This document shows, one piece after another, positions 11,498 through 24,072 of a DNA stretch of 64,000 bases (position 1 is its first letter; each line of letters begins with the position of its first letter). The stretch spans positions 373,933 through 437,932 of the forward strand of contig NW_001799011.1 in assembly GCF_000165425.1 (NCBI RefSeq), given 5' to 3'. The position numbers and the translations under genes are program-made. The notes under the pieces were generated by a model, which was not told the origin of the DNA, did not search any database, and was given only the letters and a program-made list of their open reading frames with translations. The DNA is from Paramecium tetraurelia. Taxonomy: Eukaryota > Ciliophora > Oligohymenophorea > Peniculida > Parameciidae.

Positions 11498-14400
11498 TCA
11501 TTTATTTTTTTTAGGTTATTATTTCTTTAATTGTTTCTCTTTTTATTTCATTTGAAGCATTCCAACTCCTGTTAATTTAACTCCTGGCAACATAGTTTAA
11601 ACAATTTCCTCATCTGTTATCATTTTCAAAAGTTATCTCTCCTGATTAGATATATCTTTATTGACCTAGAAGAAATTTAGGATTTCTTTTCCAGCTTGAA
11701 AATTTAACTTAAAAATTTACCTTTTCCTTTTTTCAAAGATCCTGGTGCAATCTTAATCTTGAATTTATAATTTCCTATAACTGTATACGGAGCGACCATA
11801 GGAATAAGACTTAGATATTTATCTAATAATAATAAAAAATGAATACCATCAGGATATAGATAGGAGACGAGTTTCTACATTTCAGTATACTCAATATTCT
11901 CATCTTCCTATTCTACCTATTTTTCTTATTTTTCATCATCACTATCAATCTCTTCTTATTTATTATCTGCATTTTCTGGTTCTTTTTATTATAAATCCTC
12001 TTGTTATTGTTATTATTATTATTATTGTTGCTCTTATTGTTATTGTAATTATTATTGTTGTTATTGTTCTTCTTGTTATTAAATTTTTTCCTAAGTTTAT
12101 TGATCTGGGTTAGATTCCTCCTTTGTAACTTCTATACCCTATTATTTAAGCAATTTAACTGTAATAGACTCTTATTTTAATTATTATTTTTTATAATATT
12201 CCTTATCCTTATATTATCCTTCCTATTGCTATGTTTATTCTTTTTCTTATTTTGTAAACTCATTTTTATCTTTATCTTTCTTTTTTTTCTCTGGTCTTAC
12301 TTCATTTTTCATATATGTTGCTCCCATTAACTTTTATCTTAATTCTCTCTCTTCATCAGATTAATCAGCATATTTTTCTTTCACTTTTTTCATTTTGTTT
12401 TTTTTGCCTCTTACTTATTAAGTTGTTGGATTTTTCTAATTTTTTTTATTATCATCATCAGAACTATCGTTTTCCGCATCTTTAACATTTTATTTTTATT
12501 ATTACTATTTAGGTGCTTATTATTATTTATTTTATTATTATTACTACTATTATTATTATTATTTAGGTTGTTATTTTTATTATTATTATTATTATTATGT
12601 TTATTGTTTTTGTTATTGTTCCTTTTCTTTTTGTTTTTTATCATTTCTTTATTAGATCATTCTTGCATTAGGATTGACTTCAACAATTGTATACTCTTTA
12701 TCTCCTTGTTAAATAGTTTAAACAGAATTAGTTTTTTCTAGATCAATTAAATCTACCTTATTATCATCTTCATTATTATCATCATTCTCATCATTGTCAG
12801 AATCAAGTATATTTTTTTCAGTAATTTCACTTTCATTTTATTCAGATTCATCAACCTGTGATTATTCCTCTCTTAATTTCTTCTTTCTTTCTTCTTCATG
12901 TCTTTTAATACTATCTTAATCCAATTGATATAAAATTGTACAACCCATTTCTAATCTAGGAGGATAAATAAAATTCTTTTTTCCATAAATCATAAAAGAA
13001 CCAGCAGGTATATTCATACCTGTAGGTGCACTTTTACTAACTTAGGATGCATGAACCCACCAAGCCGATACAACTATTTTAGCATCCCAAGATTTCGATC
13101 TGCAAATTGTTGCAGTGGCTGCTTACATTATTGTTGCCTCAGGAATAGGACCCTCATTAGGATTCTTTACTATTGTAGAGGCTGATCCATAAATATCAGC
13201 ATGCATATAAATATCATCTTTATTCATGTATCTCTTAACTATCATTTCATTCTACTGTACATCCTTACCACTTATTACTAAATATCCATCAGAAGAAATA
13301 AACCAAAAGAACTTCTCAAACCAATACTTTTTTCTTTAATTTTACACTTTCTATATCTTATTTTTCTCTCTTTCGATTTCCTTGAGAGCAGTTTTCTCAG
13401 CCTATTTCAATGCCTATTCTACAGCCTCTTTTGTTTTTATCTCTTTGTCTCTATTTTTCTTCTTGCTTTCATAATACTTTCTGGCATTTTAATGAGCTGA
13501 TTAAGTTATATCAATTTCTATTTGAATCAAATCTGAATACTCATCTTCCTTATTACCTAACAATATTGTCACTTTATTTTATTTCTATTCAAATAATTTA
13601 ATATTGATACCAAATTCATTCCTCCTATCATATTTGAAAGTGGGTTGCCTTCTTTTTTGCTATCATTGATCATCCTTTGTATTTTATCCCAAGGAATACC
13701 ATTCTCTATCATCTTCTGTATGATGTCTATAATCGCTTAGACATCATTAATATTTTCTTAAATAAGACCTGCCTTCATGATATATTCGTCCTGTTCTGAC
13801 TGTAATTTCTGAATTCTACTCATCTGATCCTATTTAATATTTTCAAATTTCTTCCAAGCTATATCTTCAATCGATTATTTATTATCTTCCTATCTATCAA
13901 CCACTAAAAAGTATTGATGTACTGCTTCATTAAAAGTAGGTGTTTCAATAACATATTTTCCCTAATAATAAGCAGGTTAATCAGCAGCAAAATCAAAGAA
14001 TTTTGGTTTCTATTCTGCATCTTTAGGTGCTTCTTTTGCGCATAAATAACCTTTATATTAAGTTTAAGCGCGATATTTATTTATATATTCCATTGCATAA
14101 TCCACTACTTTCTTTACGTTTTCAAACTAATTCACAATCTTTTCATTCTGATTCATTTACAGCTATTATATTATATCATCTGTCAATGATTAATGTAAAC
14201 AAGGCACCAGTTTAAATACAACTTCCTTAAGCTTTTACCCTGCCTTCTCACTTACCACTTTCTAAATTCTTTCCATAGATGTATCGAATTTCTCAAGATA
14301 ATTTGTTGCTGTATACTCGAAGGGATAAATCTCATTAGGAGCAACCCTTATAATTTTAATATTCAATACTTCGCATTTTCTGAAAATTCGTGTTGCCTTG

Positions 14401-14832
14401 TCAACTAGATAATTCTATAATCTTTATCAGCAAGTATAATATTTCCTTAAGAGTACAATTCCAATATCAAATAGTAAGTATGATCTTCCCTCCCAAAGGT
14501 AAATACAACCACTCTTTCGACTCCTATTTATTCTATGCTTTCTAATCTTCGACTCCTTAAAAACTTTCTAAATTTCATAGTAAATCCTGAAGGCACTTTA
14601 TTCTTCTCTATAGTATCAGAAAGATTAAATCTCAATCCATTTTCTATAACCAAATAAGATTTTGATTCCTGAAGAGAGAATTTGAAAACATATGTCTTAG
14701 CATCAATATTGTAAATATTTGAAAGTCTTTTTATGAATCAAAAACTTACCTTGTGCCTATTAACTTTTACTTTAGTTCTGTCACAAGCGCCATAATATCG
14801 AGAGCCGTGAGTCTTATTTTGTTTTTCATCAT
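11498..14832 (-). CDS. NEMF/Rqc2-like ribosome quality control factor
   Basis: NEMF (Rqc2/Tae2) binds stalled 60S subunits, recruits the Listerin/Ltn1 ligase and adds C-terminal Ala/Thr tails. Domain order fits the family: NFACT-N (MMKNKIRLTALDIMALVTEL, LSNIYNIDAKTYVF, SGFTMKFRKFLRSRRLESI), a coiled-coil middle, and NFACT-R (KFFWFISSDGYLVISGKD, QNEMIVKRYMNKDDIYMHAD, WDAKIVVSAWWVHASQVSK, APTGMNIPAGSFMIYGKKNF). A long acidic Gln/Asn-rich insert (about 12000-12880) follows, then the C-terminal APYTVIGNYKFKIKIAPG and MLPGVKLTGVGM. Two introns are clear, 23 nt (14727-14749) and 26 nt, both with AAG acceptors. ATG occurs twice in a row at the start. Length is near 1,090 residues, as usual. The position of yeast Asp98 is Glu here (GVERVVVFTFG). 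Confidence 0.93.
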
Positions 14833-15342
14833 AATTATAAATAAAATATTAAAAAATACTTAATTAAAAATTTCTTTAATTCTCCTTCTGATTATTTCGT
14901 ACATGCTAGCAATTTAGGACTTTTTATGTATTAATTATAAACTAAAAGATAGATAGTTTTATCTATGATCTTAAATATGTGTGGTTTTGTTAGGAATTAT
15001 CAATAACTAAAAATGCCTATTTCTTAAACAAAGCTATACCGGATCCATACTCATATGGAAGTATGTATGCTAATGAGAAATCTCAAATTTGTGTTAGGAA
15101 AGCATTCTTTAGTGCATTATTTATCATAAAATTAAGTAAAATAATAGTATTTCTTAAGTTGCTGATTCTGAGTTTAATTTCAGATTTTATCTGATAAAGA
15201 TTATATGCCTTTAAATTCAAATTTTGCTTGATTAGATAATTTATGAAAAGTAAAAATATTATCTGGATAAAAAATATTCTAGTTATTTTTAGCGCGAATT
15301 AAGTTGGAAAATTTTAAAATAAATTAAAAAATTAGTTCGTGA
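14833..15342. promoter_or_regulatory. Divergent intergenic region, about 510 bp
   Basis: Lies between the start codons of the NEMF-like and importin-7-like genes, so it should carry both promoters. It is AT-rich. The only striking short motif is GCGCGAA at 15292-15298, about 45 bp before the importin ATG. It resembles an E2F half site in reverse, but a single match of this kind can be chance. Confidence 0.4.
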
Positions 15343-18300
15343 ATGCAAACTTAGGATTTAGGATATCTTATAAATGCTTTATAATTAACTTATGGTACCT
15401 CGTAAGAGAGTGTCAACAATGGAGAAGCTCTATTGAAATAAGCATCTTTATAACCATTGTAATTAAAATCCTCCAAATTTTTAGATATGCTATTTCATTA
15501 TTAAGGATAGTGGATGATTAAACATAACCAGAATTATTAAGACAAAGTGCTGTTGTTAACCTGAAAACATTTTTAGAAAAGCATTGGGCTGATAAGAAAG
15601 AACCAGGCCATTATATTATAAGTGTAGAAGAAAAAACCATGATTAAAGCAACTATTATTGATGCTTTGGCAAGGTTGTTTAATAATTTAATGTAGGTGTA
15701 TCCAAATCAAGAAATTAAGATCATAGTATGAAGATTTGATTTACAAATTAGTAGCTATAGATTTTCCTAATGATTGGCCATAATTAGTGCAATAATTAGT
15801 AATTAAATTATAAAACTTTACTTCATACGAAGACCTATGGAGTGCGCTGCTTACATTAAGACGTACATGTGAAGTCCATTAATTTTTATTGGAAAATGAT
15901 CGTTAACCATTGGAACCAATAGTTGCTTCAACCTTCCCAATTTTAGAAACTCTAATCCAAAAATTTTTAGAGGGCTACAACGAACAAAGTGGATAACTCG
16001 TAAAAGTGATTCTGAAGATATTCCATCATGCTACTCATTTGGTGATGCCAATATATATGAGAGATTACAATGTTGTAGCCAGATGGATGCTTTATTTTAA
16101 GACAATCATATAAGCCCCTCCACCTCCAGAGTTATCAACATTAACTTAAGATGCTGAGGAAGAAACGAGAAGAGAAAAAACCTATATATGGACAAATAAG
16201 AAATGGGCTAGCAGAATTATATTGAGATTCATTTAGAAATTTGCAAATAAAAAAATGGTTGAATCAAATATGGCTGAGTTTGCAGAGCATATCAAATCAA
16301 CTTATGCAATCGGATTTATGGAAATATTTTATAAGATCTTAACAGACAACACCTAATTCTAAGGACCTAGAACATGCCTATTTGCACTCAAATATTTATT
16401 CTATTCCTTAAAATTAGACAATACTAAAGAATTGCTCAAACCTCATTATGATAAACTTATATATCATGTTGCTATTCCAAAAATGCAATTAACTCCAAGA
16501 GATGATTAATTATGGAAAAGTGACCCTGAAGAATACATCAAAAGACTAGATGATTTCTCGCTTTCAACTTACAATATCAAGAATCCTGCCAATGACATTC
16601 TTTAGGAAGTTTGTTTATAAAAAGATATAAATGGAAATTTGATGTTGATTTCATTTCTTAATTATTGTTAAACTGCCTTTAGCACTAATATTGATCCATT
16701 AACAAATCAACCTTTAGATCTCCTGAAGAAAGAAGCATTATTATGGGGTATTGAAAGTTTGGTTCACTAAATTTCAAAAATAAGTTCCATTTAAGGTGGT
16801 TTAGAATAAATCTTAGAGAAATTCATTCTTCAAGAGTTCTAAAATCCAGTTGGATTTTTGAGAGCTAGAGCCTGCCATGTATTTAATGAGTATGGCTCTA
16901 TTGAATTCAAAAATAAATAAAATATATAATTGGCAGTTTAAGGAATATCGAAATGTATATTAGATAAAGAATTACCAGTCAGAGTGGCTGCAGCTATAGC
17001 ATTTAGTTCAATTCTTTAACACAAGGAAGCTTAAGATTTGATAAGACCATAATTGAGTTAAGTGTTGGAAATATACATTAAATTGATGGAATTGATTGAT
17101 AATGAAAAGATTGTAAGATCATTAGAAGAAATAGTTAAGAATTTTACAAATGAAATCACACCTTATGCTCATTAATTATCTGCTCATATTGCTACTATTT
17201 TCTAAAAGTATTGCAAAAAATAGAATTAAGGAGATGGTGATTCTGATGATGACGGTGAAGCTGAGTTGGCAGCATCTGGATGTTTAGAGGCTATCAAAAG
17301 GATCTTGAATGCTCCACTCCAATAAGAGTCCTATACATAATTGGAATCAGTAATCTTTCCAATTATTAACTTTGCCTTAACAGAAACTGGATGTGACTTC
17401 ATTAATGAGGCATTAGAGATTTTGAATATAATGCTTTATAAAAGATAACAATTGACTCCAGGCTTATGGTTCTATTACCCCGTCTTATGTTACATTATAT
17501 TGGGAATCCCTTAGGAAACCAATGTTTATAGTATCTAAGGTTTATCAGAGGATTAATATGTATTGCTAGAGGGATGCAAAAAAGATTGGGGAAGTGAATT
17601 CGTTTCCTAAATATTAGGATCCTTCAGAAACTACATTTAAAAAGGAGGAGCTACATTTTTGACTTAAAACGATTACTTTGGCAATTCATTCATTTCTTTG
17701 GTCTTTAGATTCATCTAAAAAATCTATGCTGTAGCTGACAATGGAAGTGATGAAACAGACTAAAACCAAGTTACCACTATACTAATAGCATTAATCGAAA
17801 ATTATCCTGGTCAAGTAGATAATCTGATTCCATAAATCATAGACTTTACTCTACTTAATTTATAAGTAATTATGCATTTATATTATTTACTAGAAAGACA
17901 AGAAAACAAATAGATTCAAAATTGTCAATATCGGAGTCTTATGCATGTGTATCTGGTATAATCCTAATCTTGCAGTTAATTATTTAAATAGTAAAGGATT
18001 GACAGATCAAATCTTATAAACTATGCTCTCAATGGAAAAATTCTATAAATATGAATAGGATATCAATAGATTGATCTTTGCTCTTTGTTAATTATATTCC
18101 CTACCATAAATACCTAACTATTTATTATAGACATCATCAGAGATTGGAAAGCTATTTGTGAGACTATCTACTAAAATATTGGAATTAAGAGAAGAAGAGG
18201 AATCTTGTGATTAAGAAGATCAAGCTGAAGAAGAAGAAGATCTCAAAAAAACTATTGAAAAAATCTAAGATCTAGAATAGGACGACGATGAAGATGATGA

Positions 18301-18541
18301 GGATTATGATGAAGGTGATGATGAATATGCTGAACTTTATGATAGTCCATTGGAAGATTACGATGCCATTTTATTAATGGAAAAATTAGTCTTGACTTTG
18401 CAATAAACTAATCAGTAATTGTATGCTGCCTTATTCTCTTAATTGAATCAATAAGAATAGGAGTAAATGACAAAAAACATAAAGGATGCTAAGGAATAAT
18501 ACGATGAATGGCTCAAACAAAAGTAATAAAAAAATAAGTGA
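15343..18541 (+). CDS. Importin-7/8-type karyopherin beta
   Basis: Nuclear import receptor of HEAT repeats that binds RanGTP and carries ribosomal proteins, histones and signalling factors. The roughly 1,040-residue product follows importin-7/8: N-terminal LLKQASLQPLYAISLLRIVDD and ELLRQSAVVNLKTFLEKHW, DFPNDWPQLVQQL, PEEYIKRLDDFS, FLRARACHVFNEYGSIEF, LPVRVAAAIAFSSILQHKEA, TPYAHQLSAHIATIFQK, and the late acidic stretch EDYDEGDDEYAELYDSPLED that corresponds to the family's Asp/Glu tail. The start ATG at 15343 is found only after removing a 26-nt intron. A second intron of 22 or 28 nt ends in AAG (both keep frame), and a third of 28 nt ends in TAG. Exons sum to whole codons. The TGA stop is at 18539-18541. 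Confidence 0.93.
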
Positions 18542-18745
18542 TATTTGTTTATATATCATTATATCTATAATGATTAAATCTTTTTAGAGCATAATTTTTA
18601 AATAATAACTATATATTCATCTTAAACAAGATATTTCTAACGATACTCTTATCATAATTGAGAATATCATAATAAGATTGAAAAGACATTTATGAAAATA
18701 ATGTTTATTAGTAAAGTTTTAATCTCAAATAATATTAAATAAATA

Positions 18746-19168
18746 TCAGTTGATAGCATTATTTATGGAGGGTTGTTTCACTATCTAAGCAAATGTATCC
18801 ATAGTATATTCATTAACTTATCTGTCTTCACAATATGTTTAAATTTTAAATTTTTTCCAATCGTATTCATCGTTGACTTTCACTTATCTTGGTTCCAAGT
18901 GATATTTTACTTTTATTCCATTTTAAGATTTTCTATAATTTGCTAAGATAGATTTGGCGGATGAATAATTAATTGATAATTATTAGGATACCTATTAAGA
19001 TTACAAATAATGTACTTCTCGTATTGTTTTGCCTTTCTATATTACATTTTATATACATTCTTCTTTTAGGTCATCAGTTATTTTTGCATATCGTTTTTCG
19101 ATACACTTTCCAAATTTTTTCTTCATTTCCAATTCAACTTAATATTTGATTTCCTCAATGACCTTCAT
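18746..19168 (-). CDS. Hypothetical protein, about 140 residues
   Basis: Open frame ending at TGA (18746-18748). The start chosen is ATG at 19166-19168 (MKVIEEIKYQVELEMKKKF). The same frame stays open about 90 nt further upstream, so a spliced 5' exon is possible. Sequence up to about 19380 contains another ATG and an intron-like GTATTGATAAAA...TATAG, but I could not join it cleanly. The protein is charged and largely helical at first, then KVKYHLEPRQVKVNDEYDWK and a C-terminal DRQVNEYTMDTFAQIVKQP. I recognise no family. Confidence 0.5.
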
Positions 19169-19585
19169 ATCCAAAAGTGAGATGCTTTCAGCAGCAAATT
19201 AAATTTATTATGATCTCAAATTCAATACATATCATTTCTATAAATTTTATAATAAATGTCGTTTTTATCAAATCACTTTCTTTTCGATTCTATAAAATAG
19301 TTTTATCAATACAAATTGTTATAATGTTCTACTTAAATTAAAGATAAATTTTCTTTCTTTTCCAATTAAAAGTAATAAACTTGTCATTATTTTTTTGTAT
19401 CATAAAATGTTCAAATAAGAAGAATCCAAGATACAAGAAAAGTGCTTGGTTTTAAATAATAGAATTGAGGATTTGATTAAATAATGAAATATTAAATGCT
19501 ACTATTATAATTATATTACAGAAATAATGGATCAAATAACAAATTTTGAATCATTCTTGTTAATATTTCAAATCGTCAACTTTAT

Positions 19586-20555
19586 ATGGATTGTTTATTA
19601 GGCAGTAGTTATTATGTACTCATAGATTATGATAAATTATTTAGGAAGTTGAAATAACAATAAACCACTAAAATCACATCTCCCCATTATCAGGCTCTAA
19701 GTAATTATATGAATTGTTTAGTTTAGATACAATAGAACAAGGACAAGATGATGAGTCATAGTGCTAATTTAATAATTTTGGAAAAGTTAGTTCTGATGAC
19801 TCACAATTAGAAATTGAGGAATAAGTAAATTAATTATATAATTTCAGTTTAATGCCAAGTTAATTGGAAATAAGGAAAACACAAATAATTTGGTTGGTGA
19901 AAAAGAAAATCAAACCAACTAGTTGTTTAATAATTTAAAGGAGCTAGAATAAAATTGCAATCTCTCAATTTAAAATCTAGTATAAGAGCAAAAGAATATT
20001 TAAATATAATTCTCAGATGTACAGTAATTAAACAATATTAGCTTCAAACTTAATTCGAATAACTTAAAAGGTTTTTTGAAGGCAAAATTACAGAATAAAT
20101 ATAAATATATTCCTAAACTTCATCCAAACTAGAATAGCTTGACGATTTATCCTAACACTTTCAAACCTAAATTAGTCTTGTAAAATAAGAGTAAACTAAA
20201 GAAATTATTAATTTAAATGAAAAAATGACTGATTTTACTCAAGCCATTTAAAAAAATATTAATGAACATGCTGATCAAATTATTGCTTTGTAGGAAACAT
20301 TATCAACACAACACTAATAATTATAATAATAGTAATAGTAACCTTCAAATATTTAAGAGAATGAAAAATAATAATAACAATAATAATAATAGCAAGTCTA
20401 ATAAATTGATGTAAGCACTCCAACTAATTCTGCAAATAATGGTTTCTCCAAAGCAGGACTAACTCGACAAAATCAGGAAATAGGATAATTAAGGAAATAA
20501 TCTACATATAAAAAAGTATAAAAATTTTTAATATTTTTAGACTACGAAACCTTGA
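19586..20555 (+). CDS. Gln-rich coiled-coil protein, 289 residues
   Basis: Four introns of 29, 23, 23 and 25 nt (acceptors TAG, CAG, TAG, TAG) join five exons into 290 codons ending in TGA at 20553-20555. The start MDCLLGSSYYEVEI is the first ATG after an upstream TGA. The N-terminal third is acidic and polar. The middle is a typical coiled coil (LQTQFEQLKRFFEGKITEQI, then TSSKLEQLDDLSQHFQTQIS and KEIINLNEKMTDFTQAIQ). The C-terminal part has Gln runs coded by TAA/TAG. No enzyme domain or membrane segment is seen. It looks like a structural or scaffold protein, which in a ciliate may be cytoskeletal (inference only). Confidence 0.75.
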
Positions 20556-20784
20556 TGATATAATAAGTTTATGTTTATAGATAGCTATTATAATAAAGTT
20601 AATCTTAGACAAACTTAATCGCTTCTCAATACATTTCAGAACAATCTTATTTTTAAATATCTAATTTTACTTTTTAATATTTTTTCAATATAGAATATAG
20701 TAACAGCGATTTCAGTAATACTAAATGTAAAATCTAATATCATTATATATTTATTTTGATTATACAATATTAATTTTAACTAGA

Positions 20785-21386
20785 ATGTAATAATAATAAT
20801 AAACAAACTAATAGGAACTAAGATAGATTTTTTAGTTGTTTTCTTAAGATGGAGGGGAAGATATAAATATAGCCCAAATAAATTAATTGATAAAAGATTT
20901 AGAAACCATTAATATGGATTCCTAAACAATCAATGTGCCATTTTAACCAGGAAGAAGATTGGCCAAAAAAGGAAATTCAAATGACAACTTAGAGGATGGT
21001 TAAAAAGATAGTTCTCCCAAATCCCCAACTTATGTATCTGTAACCGAACTCAAGTATAATATTATTCACACTTAGATATTTCCCAAATAATAAGACCACT
21101 ATGCAATTTTCAGATTTTTCTGAACTTTTTAATGAATGTATGTCAAATAAGGATCAACATGATGAACTATTAGAGAGTGCATTTGCGATTTTTGATTATG
21201 ACAAATCTGGCCATATTGATTCGAAGAAAATAAGGAAAGTATTTTAGAAATTTAAAGATAATACAAATGAGGAAGAAATTCAAAGTAATAATGATGCTAC
21301 GTTTAGATGTTTTAAAGTTTTGTGGAGTGCTACATGATTAAATGTCATTATAGGAGTTTAAGGAATTTTTTAAGAAGAATTTATGA
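20785..21386 (+). CDS. EF-hand calcium-binding protein, calmodulin/centrin-like
   Basis: 185-residue product from three exons. The introns at 21054-21075 and 21285-21306 are both 22 nt and end in TAG. The N-terminus MQQQQTNQQELRQIFQLFSQ has the helix of a degenerate first EF hand. After a Ser/Lys/Pro-rich insert (RRLAKKGNSNDNLEDG) comes ESAFAIFDYDKSGHIDSKKI, a full EF-hand loop with Asp at 1 and 3, Ser at 5 and Gly at 6. The last hand, with QNVLKFCGVLHDQMSLQEF, has lost some loop ligands. The layout is calmodulin-like, with one clearly competent site. Partner and location cannot be told. It is convergent with the C2 protein gene that follows. Confidence 0.85.
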
Positions 21387-21468
21387 TCATATAAAATATG
21401 ATAAAAATTATTCAAACTCTACTGAATGTTTCCACAAAACTATAGTAAATGGAATTTTAGCTAAGAGT

Positions 21469-22731
21469 TCAACATAACTAAGTGCTGTGACGAATTTGTT
21501 AATGTGTTGTTCTCCTTTGGTTATACCATAACTCTAAAATTATTAAAATAAATACTCCTCCACATATGTATATCCACAGTAGATCATAAAGAAACAAGAC
21601 AGCAAATAGATATGTGAATACTCTCATCCATTTTTAGTTAATATCTCTCAGAATTAATAGTTACATCATAAAGGCTAACAAAGTTAACTAAAAAATTGAT
21701 AAAATATTCATACTTCCATAAATTGGCATCTATACAAACTTATCAAAACGGATAATGCAACCACTAATCCAGTTAATTTATAAAATAAAGGCACCCAATC
21801 TTGTATTCTATCTTATGATGCTTAATTTAAAGCATCTAAACATTTTAATTCAAATTCTTTAATCTCCAGAATAGGAGGTAACTATCTGATTTTGATGCAT
21901 CCACCGCTAAAAACCTTTGCTAAACAATTTAAGGCCTATTAGGTTTCTTTAATCTCCATGTTATTCTAATTTATCTCATGGTTTAATTTTTATTACTCTT
22001 ATTTGTAAAGGCTTTCCTAAATTAGAGGGAACTTACTTTTGAATGATTAAATTTCAAGATCACATGCAATTTAGTTTTGATTTTCATGTTGTCCTGTCTT
22101 TACAAATTCACACTAATGTCTTTTAGTTTTTATTCTCTAAGTTCAGAAATCAAAAATTGAGTATACCCAATCATATTATCACTCATCTAAAGTCAATTCA
22201 ATATCTTACACTGTCAAAAAGAGTTATGATGACATCCTAGCAAGAAGAGTCTATGGGAAATTCAAATTACTCTTAAAATTATGGACTGATTCCTTTCATC
22301 GTTCTAGTTTTATGTGTTTTAGCTCCACAACAAATTTAAAAATAGACACTAGGATCTCTAATTTCAATGTTTTGACAATCCATAATTTAAAGGGTTAAAG
22401 AGTTCTGTTAAAGAGCATCTGAATTTAACTAATCACTCAATTATTGATGCAACACTCTTAATTCCTTGATCTTATTGTTTAATATTTCTGAACGATATTG
22501 TAAAGTATCTACTGTCTCATTGTATTAATTAATAAAACTCTCTAAATCTATTACTCCGTTGTTTAAAGATACCTCAATCAATTATTGAAACAAATGCTCA
22601 TCATAAAAATGGCCACACTTCATAAAAATCAATAACAATACTTTTTACTTGAGGTATGTATCGAATTGTTCAACTAAAATCTTATTGGTTTAGAATGCCG
22701 TAAACATTTCATTATATTATTGTTAGTTCAT
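21469..22731 (-). CDS. C2-domain protein with C-terminal membrane segments
   Basis: 397 residues from four exons (introns of 23, 20 and 26 nt, all TAG). The N-terminal helical part (from MNQQQYNEMFTAFQ) includes a coiled coil (RSEILNNKIKELRVLHQQL). It is followed by a C2-like beta sandwich: LQIMDCQNIEIRDPSVYFQI, KTRTMKGISPQFQEQFEFPI, VIITLFDS, and after the intron MIGYTQFLISELREQ. A short helical region precedes at least three hydrophobic segments (WVPLFYKLTGLVVALSVLI, LTLLAFMMQLLIL, VFTYLFAVLFLYDLLWIYI) and the tail ends HSTQLC. C2 domains bind phospholipid, often with calcium. The few Asp ligands suggest calcium-independent binding. The membrane anchor at the C-terminus suggests a tether or trafficking role (inference). 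Confidence 0.8.
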
Positions 22732-22806
22732 TTCAAATTCAAAATATTAAAGGGAATTATTAAATTGTCAACATTAATATTCGAAACATGTTCTTTATTA
22801 ACATTA

Positions 22807-23469
22807 ATGAAAAACGAAAGTGAAAGCAGAGTTTCAATTGATAATTTATCAATCAATAAGGCCACAGCTCCCTAGGTAACTAATTACAAGTAATTGGTTT
22901 GTTGTTTCGTAAAATAAATGCTCTTTGATGTAGTGATTCCTGGATAGAAGATGTTCACTGAAGACAAGAAACAAAACCTGAGAAACTAGATCTTATTCTA
23001 TCAACAAGGCTTCGCAAGAAATATGAATGATGAATAAGCATATTCAGAATTGATATTGTTAACTACATCATCTCCTTAATTTATAGAAATGCTCAAAATG
23101 ACATGCTATAGTTTGATAGGATAAAATCAAGAGATTGAAGCTTAAATCAATAAGGAATTGAATAGAAGTATATCGTCAATCGAAACATTTTGTGGAAACA
23201 TTAAGATGATCGAAAAAACTATAACCATTAATTGGTCAACTAATAGATAAAAGCTATACAGTAAAACGATTATTGATATAATCATGAGAGGGTTGTTGCT
23301 CAGTTATATCTTAGAGATCATCATCAGATCCTCTTTGAAACAAGACTTTACGTTTAATTTTTCAATTACGATTGAATACAATCAATGTTGTTTAGAAAAA
23401 GAGGTCTAACCAGTATTTAAAATTCGTGATCAGACAACAGAATATGAATTTAAATTTTATAAGCTTTGA
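22807..23469 (+). CDS. Hypothetical protein, 220 residues
   Basis: Intronless frame of 221 codons from ATG 22807 to TGA 23467-23469. It starts MKNESESRVSIDNLSINKA and has the segment NYKQLVCCFVKQMLFDVVIP, the helix-rich middle QFIEMLKMTCYSLIGQNQE, and alternating beta-like sequence near the C-terminus (FTFNFSITIEYNQCCLEKE). There is no clear membrane span. It lies head to head with the C2 protein gene, 75 bp between start codons, so the two may share a promoter. No family recognised. Confidence 0.7.
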
Positions 23470-23731
23470 GTCATTAAAAGTCTATTTTTAAAAAAGATAA
23501 AAATAATAGAATTAGTCTATTTTGATGTTTTGCAGTTTTATCTTCTGATATCAATCTAGTTATTATTTTCAGAGAATGGATTCTGCTTCCATAAGATATT
23601 TCATTATAAGATAAATTCAATAATCACATCAAAATTAAGGTTAATCTAAATTAGAAATTAGATTATATCATTTTTCAACGTACAATTAGATGAAAAATAA
23701 ATTATTATAAAGTTGTTTATATAAAATAAAA

Positions 23732-24049
23732 ATGAAGGATTATAGCGAAACACGTCCTTTAAACAAGAAAAGAGTAGTAAGATCTGAATCTCCTCCTCCA
23801 CTTCGCATTAGATATAATAGACCTTATAAAACTATAGTTTTATCTTTTTTTCTTTTGAGTGCAGGAATATTATTTACAGAATAAGGCATTATATAATATC
23901 AGGAGAAAGGTTTGGGTGAGACCTATCCGATTTTCATTTTAGCAATTATGCTTTTAATACCAGGTGTGTTTTATTCTGGAATGTTTATATTAATAGTGTT
24001 AGGGATTGGAGGATTCACTTATGACATGCTACCATCAGTGAATAATTGA
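23732..24049 (+). CDS. TMEM230 homologue (two-span membrane protein)
   Basis: 105 residues, no intron, TGA at 24047-24049. It matches the TMEM230/TMEM134 (DUF872) family: a basic Pro-rich N-terminus with NRPYKTIVLSFFLLSAGILF as first membrane span, then a short loop, a second span IFILAIMLLIPGVFYSGMFI, and the conserved ending GIGGFTYDMLPSVNN, which corresponds to YRGYSYDDIP in animals. In animals the protein sits on secretory and recycling vesicles and the trans-Golgi. The function here is inferred from family. Length is near the usual 110-120. Confidence 0.88.
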
Positions 24050-24072
24050 ATAAAATATATTTAATTGTTAAA

